The notes beneath the pieces were generated by a model, which was not told the origin of the DNA, did no database searches, and saw only the letters and a program-made list of their open reading frames with translations. A DNA stretch of 44,310 nt from Pseudomonas sp. LS-2 (lineage in GTDB: Bacteria; Pseudomonadota; Gammaproteobacteria; Pseudomonadales; Pseudomonadaceae). This document shows, piece by piece, positions 36,477 through 44,310 of this stretch (the stretch's first letter is position 1; each line of letters opens with the position of its first letter). The stretch is taken from the NCBI RefSeq assembly GCF_003605735.1, contig NZ_QXTJ01000008.1, positions 35,020-79,329 of the forward strand, read 5' to 3'. The translations under genes and the position numbers were made by a program.

Positions 36477-37211
36477 TCAGCTTTCCAGCGAACCACCGGC
36501 CAGCGCACACAGCTGGATCGGGTCGAGAATGTGGATTTCCTTGCCCTCGGCGGCGATCAGCTCGTTCTGCTGAAATCGGGTGAAAACCCGCGAAACGGTT
36601 TCCACTGCCAGCCCCAGGTAATTGCCGATTTCGTTGCGCGACATGCTCAGACGAAACTGGTTGGCTGAAAAGCCGCGGGCCCGGAAGCGCGCTGAAAGGT
36701 TGACGAGGAAGGTGGCGATGCGCTCATCGGCGGTCTTCTTGGAGAGCAGGAGCATCATTTGCTGATCGTCGCGGATTTCCCGGCTCATGACCCGCATCAA
36801 CTGCCGACGCAACTGCGGCAGTTGCACCGACAATTCGTCCAGACGCTCGAAGGGGATTTCGCACACCGACGTGGTTTCCATCGCCTGAGCCGACACCGGG
36901 TAAGCCTCGGCGTCCATTCCTGACAGACCGACCAGTTCACTGGGCAGGTGAAACCCAGTGAGCTGTTCCTCGCCTGCATCGCTGAGGCTGAAGGTCTTCA
37001 AGGCGCCGGAACGCACGGCGTACACCGAGTCGAAAGCATCGCCCTGACGGAACAGAAACTCCCCCTTTTTCATTGGCCGGCCGCGTTTGACGATTTCGTC
37101 CAGTGCGTCCATGTCTTCCATGTTCAATGAAAGCGGAAGGCACAACGGGGCCAGGCTGCAATCCTTGCAGTGAGCCTGGGTATGAGCACGCAACTTTACT
37201 GGCTCAGACAT
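36477..37211 (-). CDS. anr: Oxygen-responsive Crp/Fnr regulator Anr
   Basis: This 244-residue protein matches P. aeruginosa Anr in length and layout. Cys15, Cys18, Cys24 and Cys117 fit the [4Fe-4S] ligands of Fnr (C-x2-C-x5-C plus one central Cys). The cyclic-nucleotide-like beta roll lies at about 30-140. The C-terminal HTH carries [13 protein letters not shown] with the E-x2-S-R recognition residues that read TTGAT half-sites. Without oxygen the cluster-loaded dimer activates genes for anaerobic life. hemN is adjacent, and a perfect Anr box stands before it. The ATG at 37211 is preferred over a start at 37238. Confidence 0.96.
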   Translation of the reverse strand: MSEPVKLRAHTQAHCKDCSLAPLCLPLSLNMEDMDALDEIVKRGRPMKKGEFLFRQGDAFDSVYAVRSGALKTFSLSDAGEEQLTGFHLPSELVGLSGMDAEAYPVSAQAMETTSVCEIPFERLDELSVQLPQLRRQLMRVMSREIRDDQQMMLLLSKKTADERIATFLVNLSARFRARGFSANQFRLSMSRNEIGNYLGLAVETVSRVFTRFQQNELIAAEGKEIHILDPIQLCALAGGSLES

Positions 37212-37304
37212 CGGGTAATTCCTTGTAAGAAAACACACATAAGTCGTAAGGGTAACGCACGAGTATCCCTCCGACTAGCACGCGTCCTCCGTGGCGTAAA
37301 AATG

Positions 37305-37327
37305 ATTCCCACCGCGTAACCGGGAAT
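37305..37327 (-). terminator. Possible terminator after hemN
   Basis: ATTCCC and GGGAAT form a 6-bp stem followed, on the minus strand, by a short run of five T. It directly follows the leftward hemN stop at 37331 and precedes anr. The stem is short. Confidence 0.4.
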
Positions 37328-37330
37328 TCT

Positions 37331-38713
37331 CTAGATGACTCTGGAAAATCTCTGGCGATTTTGCAGGCTCAAATACCCATCGAAAACCATGCATATCGAG
37401 CGTACCAGCAGGCGTCCGGCCGGCGTCACACGGATGCCGTGGTGATCAAGATCGATCAAGCCGTCTTTGGCCATTGCCAGCAGTTTTGGCCAGACATCGC
37501 TGAAGTAGCCGCGAAAGTCGACGCCAAATGCGTTTTCGATTCCAACGAAATCCAGGCTGAAATGACAGATCAATTGCTGGATCACAGCGCGTCGCAGACG
37601 GTCGTCGGGGTCGCAGGTCAACCCGCGGTGGGTCGCCAGTTGATCGCTGCCGAGCAGGTTCTGATAATCGGCCAGGTCGTTGCTGTTCTGCGTGTACAGG
37701 TCGCCGACCTGACTGATGGCCGAAACGCCCAGCCCGATCAGGTCGCAATGCCCGTGGGTGGTGTAACCCTGGAAGTTGCGTTGCAGCGTGCCTTCTTCCT
37801 GCGCAATCGCCAGATCGTCGTCAGGCAGGGCGAAGTGGTCCATGCCGATGTAGCGATAGCCGGCCTCTGTCAGTTGCTCGATGGTGCGCTGGAGCATCTG
37901 CAATTTGTGTTCGGCGTCGGGCAGTTGCGCGGTGTCGATTCGGCGCTGAGGCATGAAGCGTTCGGGCAGGTGCGCATAGTTGAACACCGAGAGGCGGTCG
38001 GGTTGCAGAGCAATGACTTCATCGACGGTGCGGGCGAATCCGTCCGGCGTTTGCAGGGGCAGTCCGTAGATCAAGTCGATGTTGACGGAGCGGAATTGCA
38101 AGGTACGGGCGGCTTCGACGATGGCGCGGGTCTCGTCCAGGCTTTGCAAGCGGTTGATGGCACGCTGAACCAGCGGATCGAGATCCTGCACGCCGAGACT
38201 GACGCGATTGAAACCCAGTTCACGGAGCAGGCCCATGGTTGACCAGTCGGCCTCGCGCGGGTCGATTTCGATGCCGTAATCGCCGGAGTGATCGTCCAGC
38301 AGGGTGAAATGCTGACGAAGGTGGGCCATGAGCTGGCGCAGTTCCACATGGCTGAGGAACGTCGGGGTTCCGCCGCCGAAGTGCAACTGTTCGACCACCT
38401 GACGACCGTCGACGTGGCACGCGATCATTTGAATCTCTTGCTGCAGGCGTTGCAGATAGGCGTGGGCGCGGCCCCGGTCCTTGGTGATGACTTTGTTGCA
38501 GGCGCAGTAGTAGCAAATGTTGGCGCAGAACGGGATGTGCACGTAGAGCGACAACGGTCGCAGATGCTTGCGACTCTCGCGCAGGGCATGCAGCAGCTCG
38601 AATGCACCCACCTGATTATGAAACTGCACCGCAGTGGGGTAGGACGTATAACGCGGTCCTGTCAGATCGTAGCGGCGGATGAGTTCAGAATCCCAACGAA
38701 GGTCGTCGAGCAT
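37331..38713 (-). CDS. hemN: Oxygen-independent coproporphyrinogen III oxidase
   Basis: This 460-residue radical-SAM enzyme makes protoporphyrinogen IX in heme synthesis without oxygen. The radical-SAM cluster motif is HIPFCANICYYCACNK (C-x3-C-x2-C-x-C, about residues 57-72), followed by GGGTPTFLS (about 115-123). The N-terminal SYPTAVQFH and C-terminal domain match HemN, not the shorter HemW type. It lies 67 bases beyond a perfect Anr box and next to anr, so anaerobic induction is expected. Length matches the E. coli protein (457). Confidence 0.97.
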   Translation of the reverse strand: MLDDLRWDSELIRRYDLTGPRYTSYPTAVQFHNQVGAFELLHALRESRKHLRPLSLYVHIPFCANICYYCACNKVITKDRGRAHAYLQRLQQEIQMIACHVDGRQVVEQLHFGGGTPTFLSHVELRQLMAHLRQHFTLLDDHSGDYGIEIDPREADWSTMGLLRELGFNRVSLGVQDLDPLVQRAINRLQSLDETRAIVEAARTLQFRSVNIDLIYGLPLQTPDGFARTVDEVIALQPDRLSVFNYAHLPERFMPQRRIDTAQLPDAEHKLQMLQRTIEQLTEAGYRYIGMDHFALPDDDLAIAQEEGTLQRNFQGYTTHGHCDLIGLGVSAISQVGDLYTQNSNDLADYQNLLGSDQLATHRGLTCDPDDRLRRAVIQQLICHFSLDFVGIENAFGVDFRGYFSDVWPKLLAMAKDGLIDLDHHGIRVTPAGRLLVRSICMVFDGYLSLQNRQRFSRVI

Positions 38714-38774
38714 GCGGGCATTCCCGAAAAGGCTGGCGGTAAAGGCAGTTTAGGGAGTCCGGACATACAGATTA

Positions 38775-38788
38775 TTGATCTGAATCAA
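38775..38788 (-). promoter_or_regulatory. Anr/Fnr binding site upstream of hemN
   Basis: TTGATCTGAATCAA is a perfect match to the Fnr/Anr consensus TTGAT-N4-ATCAA. Its centre lies 68 bases before the hemN start codon. If it acts at -41.5 as a class II site, transcription would begin near 38740, giving a leader of about 27 bases. Confidence 0.9.
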
Positions 38789-38872
38789 TGGAGGGTCTTC
38801 ACCAGTCCTGCCCGCGATACACCTCATTCTGTGGGCGCCACGCCTTCGGGCAGATCCTGGCCAAAGTGATGC

Positions 38873-39568
38873 CTAATGCCCCATCAACCAATGCTGATGC
38901 GGGCCGGGTAAGGTCCACAGGCCGAACAGGATCACCAGCAGACCGCCTGCCACCCGTACGCCTCGTTTGCGTAAAAGTGCAGTGGTGCGTTCGGCGGCGA
39001 GGCCCGTGGCGATCAGGACCGGCCAGGTGCCAATGCCGAAAGCCAGCATCAGCAATGCGCTGTACAGCGCATTGCCCTGACTGGCGGACCATAACAAGGT
39101 GCTGTAGACCAGGCCGCAGGGCAGCCAGCCCCATAGTGCACCAAGCAATAAAGCGCGAGGCATGCTCGAGACTGGCAGCAGGCGGCTGGCGACGGGTTGA
39201 ATGTAACGCCAGAGCCAGCGGCCAAGGCCTTCGATGCGCGTCAGCCCGCTCCACCATCCCGCCAGGTAGAACCCCATGGTGATCAGCAGCAAGGCGGCGA
39301 TCACTCGCAGCACCATGGCCCCCGGACTGTTGGCGACGGCCCAGCCCGCCAGACCGATCAACAATCCGGCGCAGCTATAGCTGAAGATTCGCCCGACGTT
39401 GTAGGTCAGCAGTAGCCGAAAGCGTCGGCTGCGTTGCTCCTTGGGGATGGCCATGGTCAGGGCGCCCATCAGACCGCCGCACATGCCCAGGCAATGCCCG
39501 CCGCCGAGCAGCCCGAGGATCAGCGCCGAGAGGAGTTGGGGGAAAAGCTGCGGTAAAGATTCAGGCAT
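38873..39568 (-). CDS. Sulfite exporter TauE/SafE-family membrane protein
   Basis: The 231-residue protein has about six membrane helices and belongs to the TauE/SafE-like (UreH domain) family found after ccoGHIS in pseudomonads. The first helix contains GGGHCLGMCGGLMGALTMA, with a His-Cys-x2-Met-Cys motif that could bind copper. The family has been linked to cytochrome oxidase copper supply, but not for this protein. The ATG at 39568 fits the usual start; the Shine-Dalgarno is weak. A repeat cluster separates it from ccoS. Confidence 0.85.
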   Translation of the reverse strand: MPESLPQLFPQLLSALILGLLGGGHCLGMCGGLMGALTMAIPKEQRSRRFRLLLTYNVGRIFSYSCAGLLIGLAGWAVANSPGAMVLRVIAALLLITMGFYLAGWWSGLTRIEGLGRWLWRYIQPVASRLLPVSSMPRALLLGALWGWLPCGLVYSTLLWSASQGNALYSALLMLAFGIGTWPVLIATGLAAERTTALLRKRGVRVAGGLLVILFGLWTLPGPHQHWLMGH

Positions 39569-39610
39569 GGAGTGCGCCTGATGTTTCAGCGGTGGGGCGA
39601 CCGACGTCGT

Positions 39611-39706
39611 CGCGGGCAAGCGCGCTCCTACAGGAGAATGCTTTGGACTGCACGATCGCGCTCTTACAGGGGAATGCGCTCGAGGGTAGGAGCGCGCTTG
39701 CCCGCG
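39611..39706. repeat. Inverted repeat cluster between ccoS and the SafE-like gene
   Basis: A 21-base arm at 39611-39631 and its exact complement at 39686-39706 (GTAGGAGCGCGCTTGCCCGC and one more base) enclose 54 bases. Inside is a tandem near-duplicate: GCGCTCCTACAGGAGAATGC (from 39622) recurs as GCGCTCTTACAGGGGAATGC (from 39658). Confidence 0.85.
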
Positions 39707-39742
39707 ATGGCGCAGGCAGGAACACCGCAGCGTCTGAAGTGC

Positions 39743-39958
39743 TCATTCAAGCCTCTCATCATTCGATTGCCTGACGTCCTTGCCCGACGCCTCATCCACT
39801 CCCGCTTTATGCCCCGGGTCCTGATCGTCGAACAGGATGCTGTGGGCGGGGCCATCAAGGTCATCGTACTGACCGCTGTCCACCGCCCAGAAAAACACAT
39901 AGATCGCCACGGCTACGATCAGCAGGGCCACCGGAATCATGATGTACAGCGCGGGCAT
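39743..39958 (-). CDS. ccoS: cbb3-type cytochrome oxidase assembly protein CcoS
   Basis: The 71-residue protein has one N-terminal membrane helix (LYIMIPVALLIVAVAIYVFFWAVDSGQYDDLDGP), the hallmark of CcoS/FixS, and a charged tail. It is required for cofactor insertion into cbb3 oxidase. A clear CGGAGG stands upstream of its ATG, 24 bases after ccoI. Confidence 0.95.
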   Translation of the reverse strand: MPALYIMIPVALLIVAVAIYVFFWAVDSGQYDDLDGPAHSILFDDQDPGHKAGVDEASGKDVRQSNDERLE

Positions 39959-39982
39959 AAAGCCTCCGGAAATCCTTTGTGA

Positions 39983-42433
39983 TCAAGCGGGCAACGGACG
40001 CTGGTCGCCACCGCGGACCGGCGCGCCATCGACCTTCATGCGAGTCAGGCGCAGCGCATTGAGCACCACCACCAGCGAACTGACCGACATCCCCGCTGCC
40101 GCCCACAGCGGTGTGATCCAGCCGAGTGCGGCGAAGGGCAGCATGAGGCCATTGTACAGTCCGGCCCACATTAGGTTTTCGAGGATGATGCGCCGGGTGC
40201 GTCGCGCCAGCGCGAACGCTTGAACCAGTGCCTGCAATCGATTGGACAGCAACACCGCATCCGCGGTGGTTTTCGCCAGATCCGTGGCCGACCCCATCGC
40301 GACACTGATGTCTGCGGCGGCCAGTACCGGCACATCATTGACCCCGTCGCCGAGCATCAGCACCTTGTGGCCCTGGGCCCGGAGTTGCTGGAGGATCCGG
40401 AGTTTGTCATCGGGCCGCAGGCTGCCGCGTGCGTCATCGATTTTCAGTTGCGCGGCGACCGTGGCGACCATTGGTGAGCTGTCGCCAGACAACAGTAATG
40501 TCCTCCAGCCGCGCTGCTTGCAGGCATCGATCAACGCTGGCGCGTCGTCGCGTAGCCGGTCGTCCAGCACCAGCCAGGCCAGCAGTTCGTGATCGTTTCC
40601 CAGCAGCAGCCATTGACCGTGTTCGTCCGGCATTGCCGGCACCGGGCTGGCGCTCAGCGCGCAGACGAAATCCGCCTGACCGATGCGCACCTGCTTCCCC
40701 TCGATCCTGCCTTCCAGCCCAAGCCCTGGCACATTGCTGACGTCCGTCGCCGTCAGCGGTGTGGTGCCGAATGCGCGAGCGATGGGGTGTTCCGACCGGC
40801 GTTCCAGCGCTGCCGCGAGGCACAGGCAATCGTCGCTGCTCAACGAACCCAGACTGCGCACGGCCCTGAGTGTCAGCCGGCCTTCGGTCAGTGTGCCGGT
40901 CTTATCGAAGATCACCGTGTCGATCTGATTCAGGCCTTCGAGCACATGGCCGCGGGTGAGCAACAGACCCAGCCGGTGCAATGTGCCCGTGGCGGTAGTC
41001 AATGCCGTTGGGGTGGCCAGCGACAACGCGCAAGGGCAAGTGGCAACCAACATTGCCAGCACGATCCAGAAGGCACGGTCCGCGTCCAGCTGCCACCACA
41101 TCACGCCGATACCAGCGGCGAACAGCAGCGAAATCAGCAGAAACCACTGCGCGGCACGGTCGGCGATCTGTGCCACTCTCGGCTTTTCGGATTGCGCCCG
41201 GTCCAGCAGGCGCACGATGGCCGACAGTCGGGTGTCGTGCCCCAGGGCGAGAACCTGAACGGTCAGCATGCTTTCGACGTTCAAGGTGCCCGCAGTGACA
41301 GCGTCGCCCTGCGTGCGCGGCTGCGGCAGGTACTCGCCAGTCAGCAGCGACTCATCGACGCTGGACTGACCCGCCAGGATTCTGCCGTCCGCCGGGAGTA
41401 CCGCGCCGGGATGCACGAGGACATGATCGTTCACGCGCAGTTCGCTGAGCAGGATACGTTCGCTTTGCCCCTCTTCGCTCAGGCGCAGGCAGGACGCGGG
41501 CAGCAGATTGACCAGTTGCGCGGTCGCGGCAGCGGTGCGTTCCCTGGCGCGACGCTCCAGATAGCGACCCGTCAGCAGGAACAGCGCGAACATGCCCACG
41601 GCGTCGAAATACAGCTCGCCCACGCCGGTGATCGCCGTCCAGATTCCCGCGAGGTAGGCCAGGCCGATGGCCAGTGAAACTGAAACGTCCATGGTCAGGT
41701 GACGGGTGCGCAGGTCTCGGAATGCGCCTTTGAAAAACGGTGCGCAACTGTAGAACACGATTGGCGTGGTCAGAAACATCGCCACCCAGCGCAGGATGGT
41801 GTGCATTTCCGGGCTCAGGTCGATGTTGAATTCCGGCCATGTCGCCATCGTCGCCATCATCGCCTGAAACCACAGAAGCCCCGCGACACCCAACTGACGC
41901 AGGCTGCGCCGGTTATCTCGGGCCAATTGCTCGGTGGCTTGATCGGCATGATAAGGGTGAGCCGCATAACCGATGGTGCGTAGCTCGTTCAATACGCGGC
42001 TCAGCGCCAGATCCGCGTCGCTCCAGCGCAGGTGAAGCCGATGACTGGACAGGTTCAGCCGGGCCTCGACGACGGCGGGCAGGGTGCGCAAATGGCGCTC
42101 GATCAGCCAGCCGCACGCCGCGCAACTGATGCCCTCGATCAGCAGCGTGGTTTCTGCCAGGTCGTTGTCGTGTCGCACGAAGGGCGCCTGCACGTCAGGA
42201 CGGTCATAGAGCGCCTGTTCGTCGACCATTTGCGCCGGGAGTGCCTGGGGATTTATCGACGCTTCGCTGCGATGGTTGTAATAGCTTTGCAGTCCACCAT
42301 CGACGATGGCCTGCGCCACGGCCTGACAGCCGGGGCAGCAAAACGCGCGGGTTTCACCCAGAACAACCGCTGTGAAGCGGCCGCCGGGCGGGACGGGCAG
42401 GGCGCAGTGGAAGCAAGGGGTAGGCGCGTTCAC
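39983..42433 (-). CDS. ccoI: Copper-translocating P1B-type ATPase for cbb3 oxidase assembly (CcoI/FixI)
   Basis: This 816-residue ATPase delivers copper to the cbb3 oxidase, moving it outward across the inner membrane. It has an N-terminal cysteine-rich segment (CFHCALPVPPG, CCPGCQAVAQ), a heavy-metal-binding domain with CAACGW, eight predicted helices, CPC in ATCPCALSLATP, the phosphorylation site DKTGTLTEG, and a C-terminal GDGVNDVPVL. The start is taken as the GTG at 42433, just after the ccoH stop (42438), which gives the usual MNAPTPCFHC-like N-terminus; an earlier GTG at 42454 overlaps ccoH. Confidence 0.95.
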   Translation of the reverse strand: MNAPTPCFHCALPVPPGGRFTAVVLGETRAFCCPGCQAVAQAIVDGGLQSYYNHRSEASINPQALPAQMVDEQALYDRPDVQAPFVRHDNDLAETTLLIEGISCAACGWLIERHLRTLPAVVEARLNLSSHRLHLRWSDADLALSRVLNELRTIGYAAHPYHADQATEQLARDNRRSLRQLGVAGLLWFQAMMATMATWPEFNIDLSPEMHTILRWVAMFLTTPIVFYSCAPFFKGAFRDLRTRHLTMDVSVSLAIGLAYLAGIWTAITGVGELYFDAVGMFALFLLTGRYLERRARERTAAATAQLVNLLPASCLRLSEEGQSERILLSELRVNDHVLVHPGAVLPADGRILAGQSSVDESLLTGEYLPQPRTQGDAVTAGTLNVESMLTVQVLALGHDTRLSAIVRLLDRAQSEKPRVAQIADRAAQWFLLISLLFAAGIGVMWWQLDADRAFWIVLAMLVATCPCALSLATPTALTTATGTLHRLGLLLTRGHVLEGLNQIDTVIFDKTGTLTEGRLTLRAVRSLGSLSSDDCLCLAAALERRSEHPIARAFGTTPLTATDVSNVPGLGLEGRIEGKQVRIGQADFVCALSASPVPAMPDEHGQWLLLGNDHELLAWLVLDDRLRDDAPALIDACKQRGWRTLLLSGDSSPMVATVAAQLKIDDARGSLRPDDKLRILQQLRAQGHKVLMLGDGVNDVPVLAAADISVAMGSATDLAKTTADAVLLSNRLQALVQAFALARRTRRIILENLMWAGLYNGLMLPFAALGWITPLWAAAGMSVSSLVVVLNALRLTRMKVDGAPVRGGDQRPLPA

Positions 42434-42437
42434 GAGA

Positions 42438-42971
42438 TCACTTCTTTTCCGCACCCTGAATCGGCTCGTCGCCGAGAATCAGATCCTTGTCGCCGGTGAT
42501 GGCTTCTTCTTCGAACAAGCGCCAGGTCTGGCTGTTCTCGACCCCCAGCAGCTCGACGAAACGCCGGCCTTCGACCCTGTCGCTCATCTGCCCGACGTAG
42601 CGTCCCGGCTGCGCGGGATTGCGAGCGAGGACAATCTTGCGATCCTTTTCCGGTTGGGTCGGTGAAATCAGGTTCAGCACCAGGGTTTCGGGCTGGCTGT
42701 CGCCGGTCAGGCGCAGATCCGCTTCCCCAGTCTCCTGGTCGAGCGTCACGGCGGCGCGCAGATTCAAGGTCTGTGCCAGCAGCTCGCGATCCAGCGAGCG
42801 GTTGATGCCCTTGCCCGCCTCGTAATAATTGTCGGTCACCAGGTTGTCCGGGTTGTTCACGGCAATGGTCACCATCGACAGGGTCAGGGTGACCGAGCAG
42901 GCCAGAATCCCGATGATGATCCACGGCCAGAGGTGCTTGTACCAAGGGCTTGGGGCAGTTGCTGCGGTCAT
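42438..42971 (-). CDS. ccoH: cbb3 oxidase assembly protein CcoH (FixH)
   Basis: The 177-residue protein has one N-terminal membrane helix (WPWIIIGILACSVTLTLSMVTIAV) and the FixH motif NPDNLVTDNYYEAGKGINRSLDRE, with the rest periplasmic. CcoH stabilises cbb3 oxidase assembly intermediates. GAGAAG stands before the ATG, 12 bases after ccoG, and the stop lies 4 bases before the ccoI GTG, so ccoG, ccoH and ccoI are one transcript. Confidence 0.95.
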   Translation of the reverse strand: MTAATAPSPWYKHLWPWIIIGILACSVTLTLSMVTIAVNNPDNLVTDNYYEAGKGINRSLDRELLAQTLNLRAAVTLDQETGEADLRLTGDSQPETLVLNLISPTQPEKDRKIVLARNPAQPGRYVGQMSDRVEGRRFVELLGVENSQTWRLFEEEAITGDKDLILGDEPIQGAEKK

Positions 42972-42983
42972 GTCGGACTTCTC

Positions 42984-44309
42984 TCAACGAACTTGTGGGC
43001 CGATGAATCGGCTCTTGGCTTGTATTTCGGTGCCGCTGTTCTCGATGTCCTTGAGGATGAAGCGGACCTCGTTGGTGCTCGACGGCAGCTGTTCCGGCGA
43101 GACCGACAACTCCACGGGCAGGGTGGCGATTTCCCCGGCCGGCACCTTGATCTCGCGGCGGCCTTGCAGCTTGAGATCCGGCAGGCCGGTGGCGTCGAGC
43201 ACGTAGGTGTGGTCGACCTGATCCTTGTTCATCACTTTCAGGCTGTAGACGTTTTCGATTCGGCCTTCAGCGTTTTCGCGATACAGCACCCGGTCCTTGC
43301 TGACGTCGAATCCCACGAGCGAGCGCATGAAGAACGCCCCGGTCAGCACGCCGATCATGACCAGCAGCACCACCGCGTAACCGATCAGCCGGGGCCGCAG
43401 CTTGTGGGTTTTCTGCCCGGAAAGGTTATGTTCGGTGGTGTAGCTGATCAGCCCGCGAGGGTAGCTCATCTTGTCCATGATGGTGTCACAGGCGTCGATG
43501 CAGGCCGCACAGCCGATGCACTCGATTTGCAGACCGTCGCGAATGTCGATGCCGGTGGGGCAGACCTGGACGCACATGGTGCAGTCGATGCAGTCGCCAA
43601 GGCCTTGGGCCTTGTAGTCCAGGTCCTTTTTGCGCGGGCCACGTTTCTCGCCACGGCGGGGGTCGTAGGACACGATCAGGGTGTCCTTGTCGAACATCAC
43701 GCTTTGAAAGCGAGCGTAGGGGCACATATAGATGCACACCTGCTCGCGCAGCCAGCCAGCGTTGCCATAGGTGGCGAGGGTGAAGAAGCCAACCCAGAAA
43801 TACGACCAGCCATCGGCCTGGCCGGTGAAGAAGTCGACGGTCAGTTCGCGGATTGGCGAGAAGTAACCGACGAAGGTCAGGCCGGTGACCAGTCCGATCA
43901 GCAGCCATAAACTGTGTTTGGCGAGTTTGCGGGTGAACTTGTTGGCGCTCATTGGCGCCTTGTCCAGTTTAATGCGCTGGTTACGGTCGCCTTCGGTGAC
44001 CTTTTCGCACCACATGAAAATCCACGTCCACACGCTCTGCGGGCAGGTGTAGCCGCACCAGACGCGACCGGCAAACACGGTGATGAAGAACAGTCCGAAG
44101 GCGCTGACGATCAGAATGCCGGACAGAAGAATGAAGTCCTGAGGCCAGAATGTCGCGCCGAAGATGTAGAACTTGCGCTCCGGAAGGTTCCACCACACCG
44201 CCTGATGACCGCCCCAGTCGAGCCAGACCGTGCCGAAATACAAGAGGAACAGCACGACGCCGCCGCCGATGCGCAGGTTGCGGAAAATGCCGGTGAACGC
44301 CCGGGTGTA
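42984..44309 (-). CDS. ccoG: cbb3 oxidase accessory protein CcoG (FixG/RdxB-like), 5' end cut by window end
   Basis: The frame runs without stop to the right edge of the window (starting YTRAFTGIFRNLRIGGG), so the N-terminus is outside. At least 442 residues are present. It has several membrane helices and two [4Fe-4S] ferredoxin-type motifs, CIDCTMCVQVCPTG and CIGCAACIDACDT, followed by a periplasmic Ig-like C-terminal domain. Relatives reduce copper(II) for cbb3 oxidase assembly. The ATG at 44255 is internal to the first visible helix and is not the start. Confidence 0.95.
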   Translation of the reverse strand, partial: YTRAFTGIFRNLRIGGGVVLFLLYFGTVWLDWGGHQAVWWNLPERKFYIFGATFWPQDFILLSGILIVSAFGLFFITVFAGRVWCGYTCPQSVWTWIFMWCEKVTEGDRNQRIKLDKAPMSANKFTRKLAKHSLWLLIGLVTGLTFVGYFSPIRELTVDFFTGQADGWSYFWVGFFTLATYGNAGWLREQVCIYMCPYARFQSVMFDKDTLIVSYDPRRGEKRGPRKKDLDYKAQGLGDCIDCTMCVQVCPTGIDIRDGLQIECIGCAACIDACDTIMDKMSYPRGLISYTTEHNLSGQKTHKLRPRLIGYAVVLLVMIGVLTGAFFMRSLVGFDVSKDRVLYRENAEGRIENVYSLKVMNKDQVDHTYVLDATGLPDLKLQGRREIKVPAGEIATLPVELSVSPEQLPSSTNEVRFILKDIENSGTEIQAKSRFIGPQVR

Positions 44310-44310
44310 G

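Overview
The window is a chromosomal segment from a pseudomonad, most likely of the fluorescens/syringae lineage. The reasons are the GntR-smc-zipA-ligA and dnaX-ybaB-recR clusters, an Anr-type oxygen regulator beside hemN and ccoGHIS, high G+C, and many extragenic palindromes of the kind scattered through these genomes. Species assignment is inference; no rRNA or tRNA gene was seen.

Layout. (1) 1-6704: purine catabolism. The 3' part of a GntR/FCD regulator is followed by a leftward block for guanine deaminase (guaD), the molybdenum-cofactor insertase-like XdhC, and the two xanthine dehydrogenase subunits (xdhB, xdhA). Together they would take guanine through xanthine to urate. (2) 7014-14825: a second GntR regulator, then smc (chromosome condensation), zipA (FtsZ anchoring) and ligA (NAD-dependent ligase). 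(3) 15026-18762: a zinc-ribbon metallopeptidase, a GAF/degenerate-GGDEF/EAL protein and a GNAT acetyltransferase. (4) About 18887-18999: the SRP 4.5S RNA gene with its own promoter. (5) 19066-30749: a mixed accessory interval. It holds a small ORF, a LysR/ene-reductase divergent pair, two overlapping genes I do not recognise, an RcnR-like sensor with a CDF nickel/cobalt exporter, a type I pantothenate kinase, an MFS transporter, a PhzF-like protein, a Tat-exported phosphoesterase and an orphan solute-binding protein. (6) 30909-35306: dnaX, ybaB, an NADP-dependent oxidoreductase and recR. (7) 35864-44310: apt, anr, hemN, a SafE-like membrane protein, and the cbb3 oxidase assembly genes ccoS, ccoI, ccoH and ccoG, the last cut by the window end. 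A perfect Anr box lies in front of hemN, which ties this region to low-oxygen growth.

Most of the window is ordinary core genome. The parts most worth a second look are the uncharacterised two-gene unit at 21699-23053, the metal-sensor operator that seems to double as the ribosome binding site at 23311-23321, the type I CoaA in a genus known for type III, and the nested inverted-repeat cluster between recR and apt. I found no CRISPR array, integrase, transposase or prophage module.
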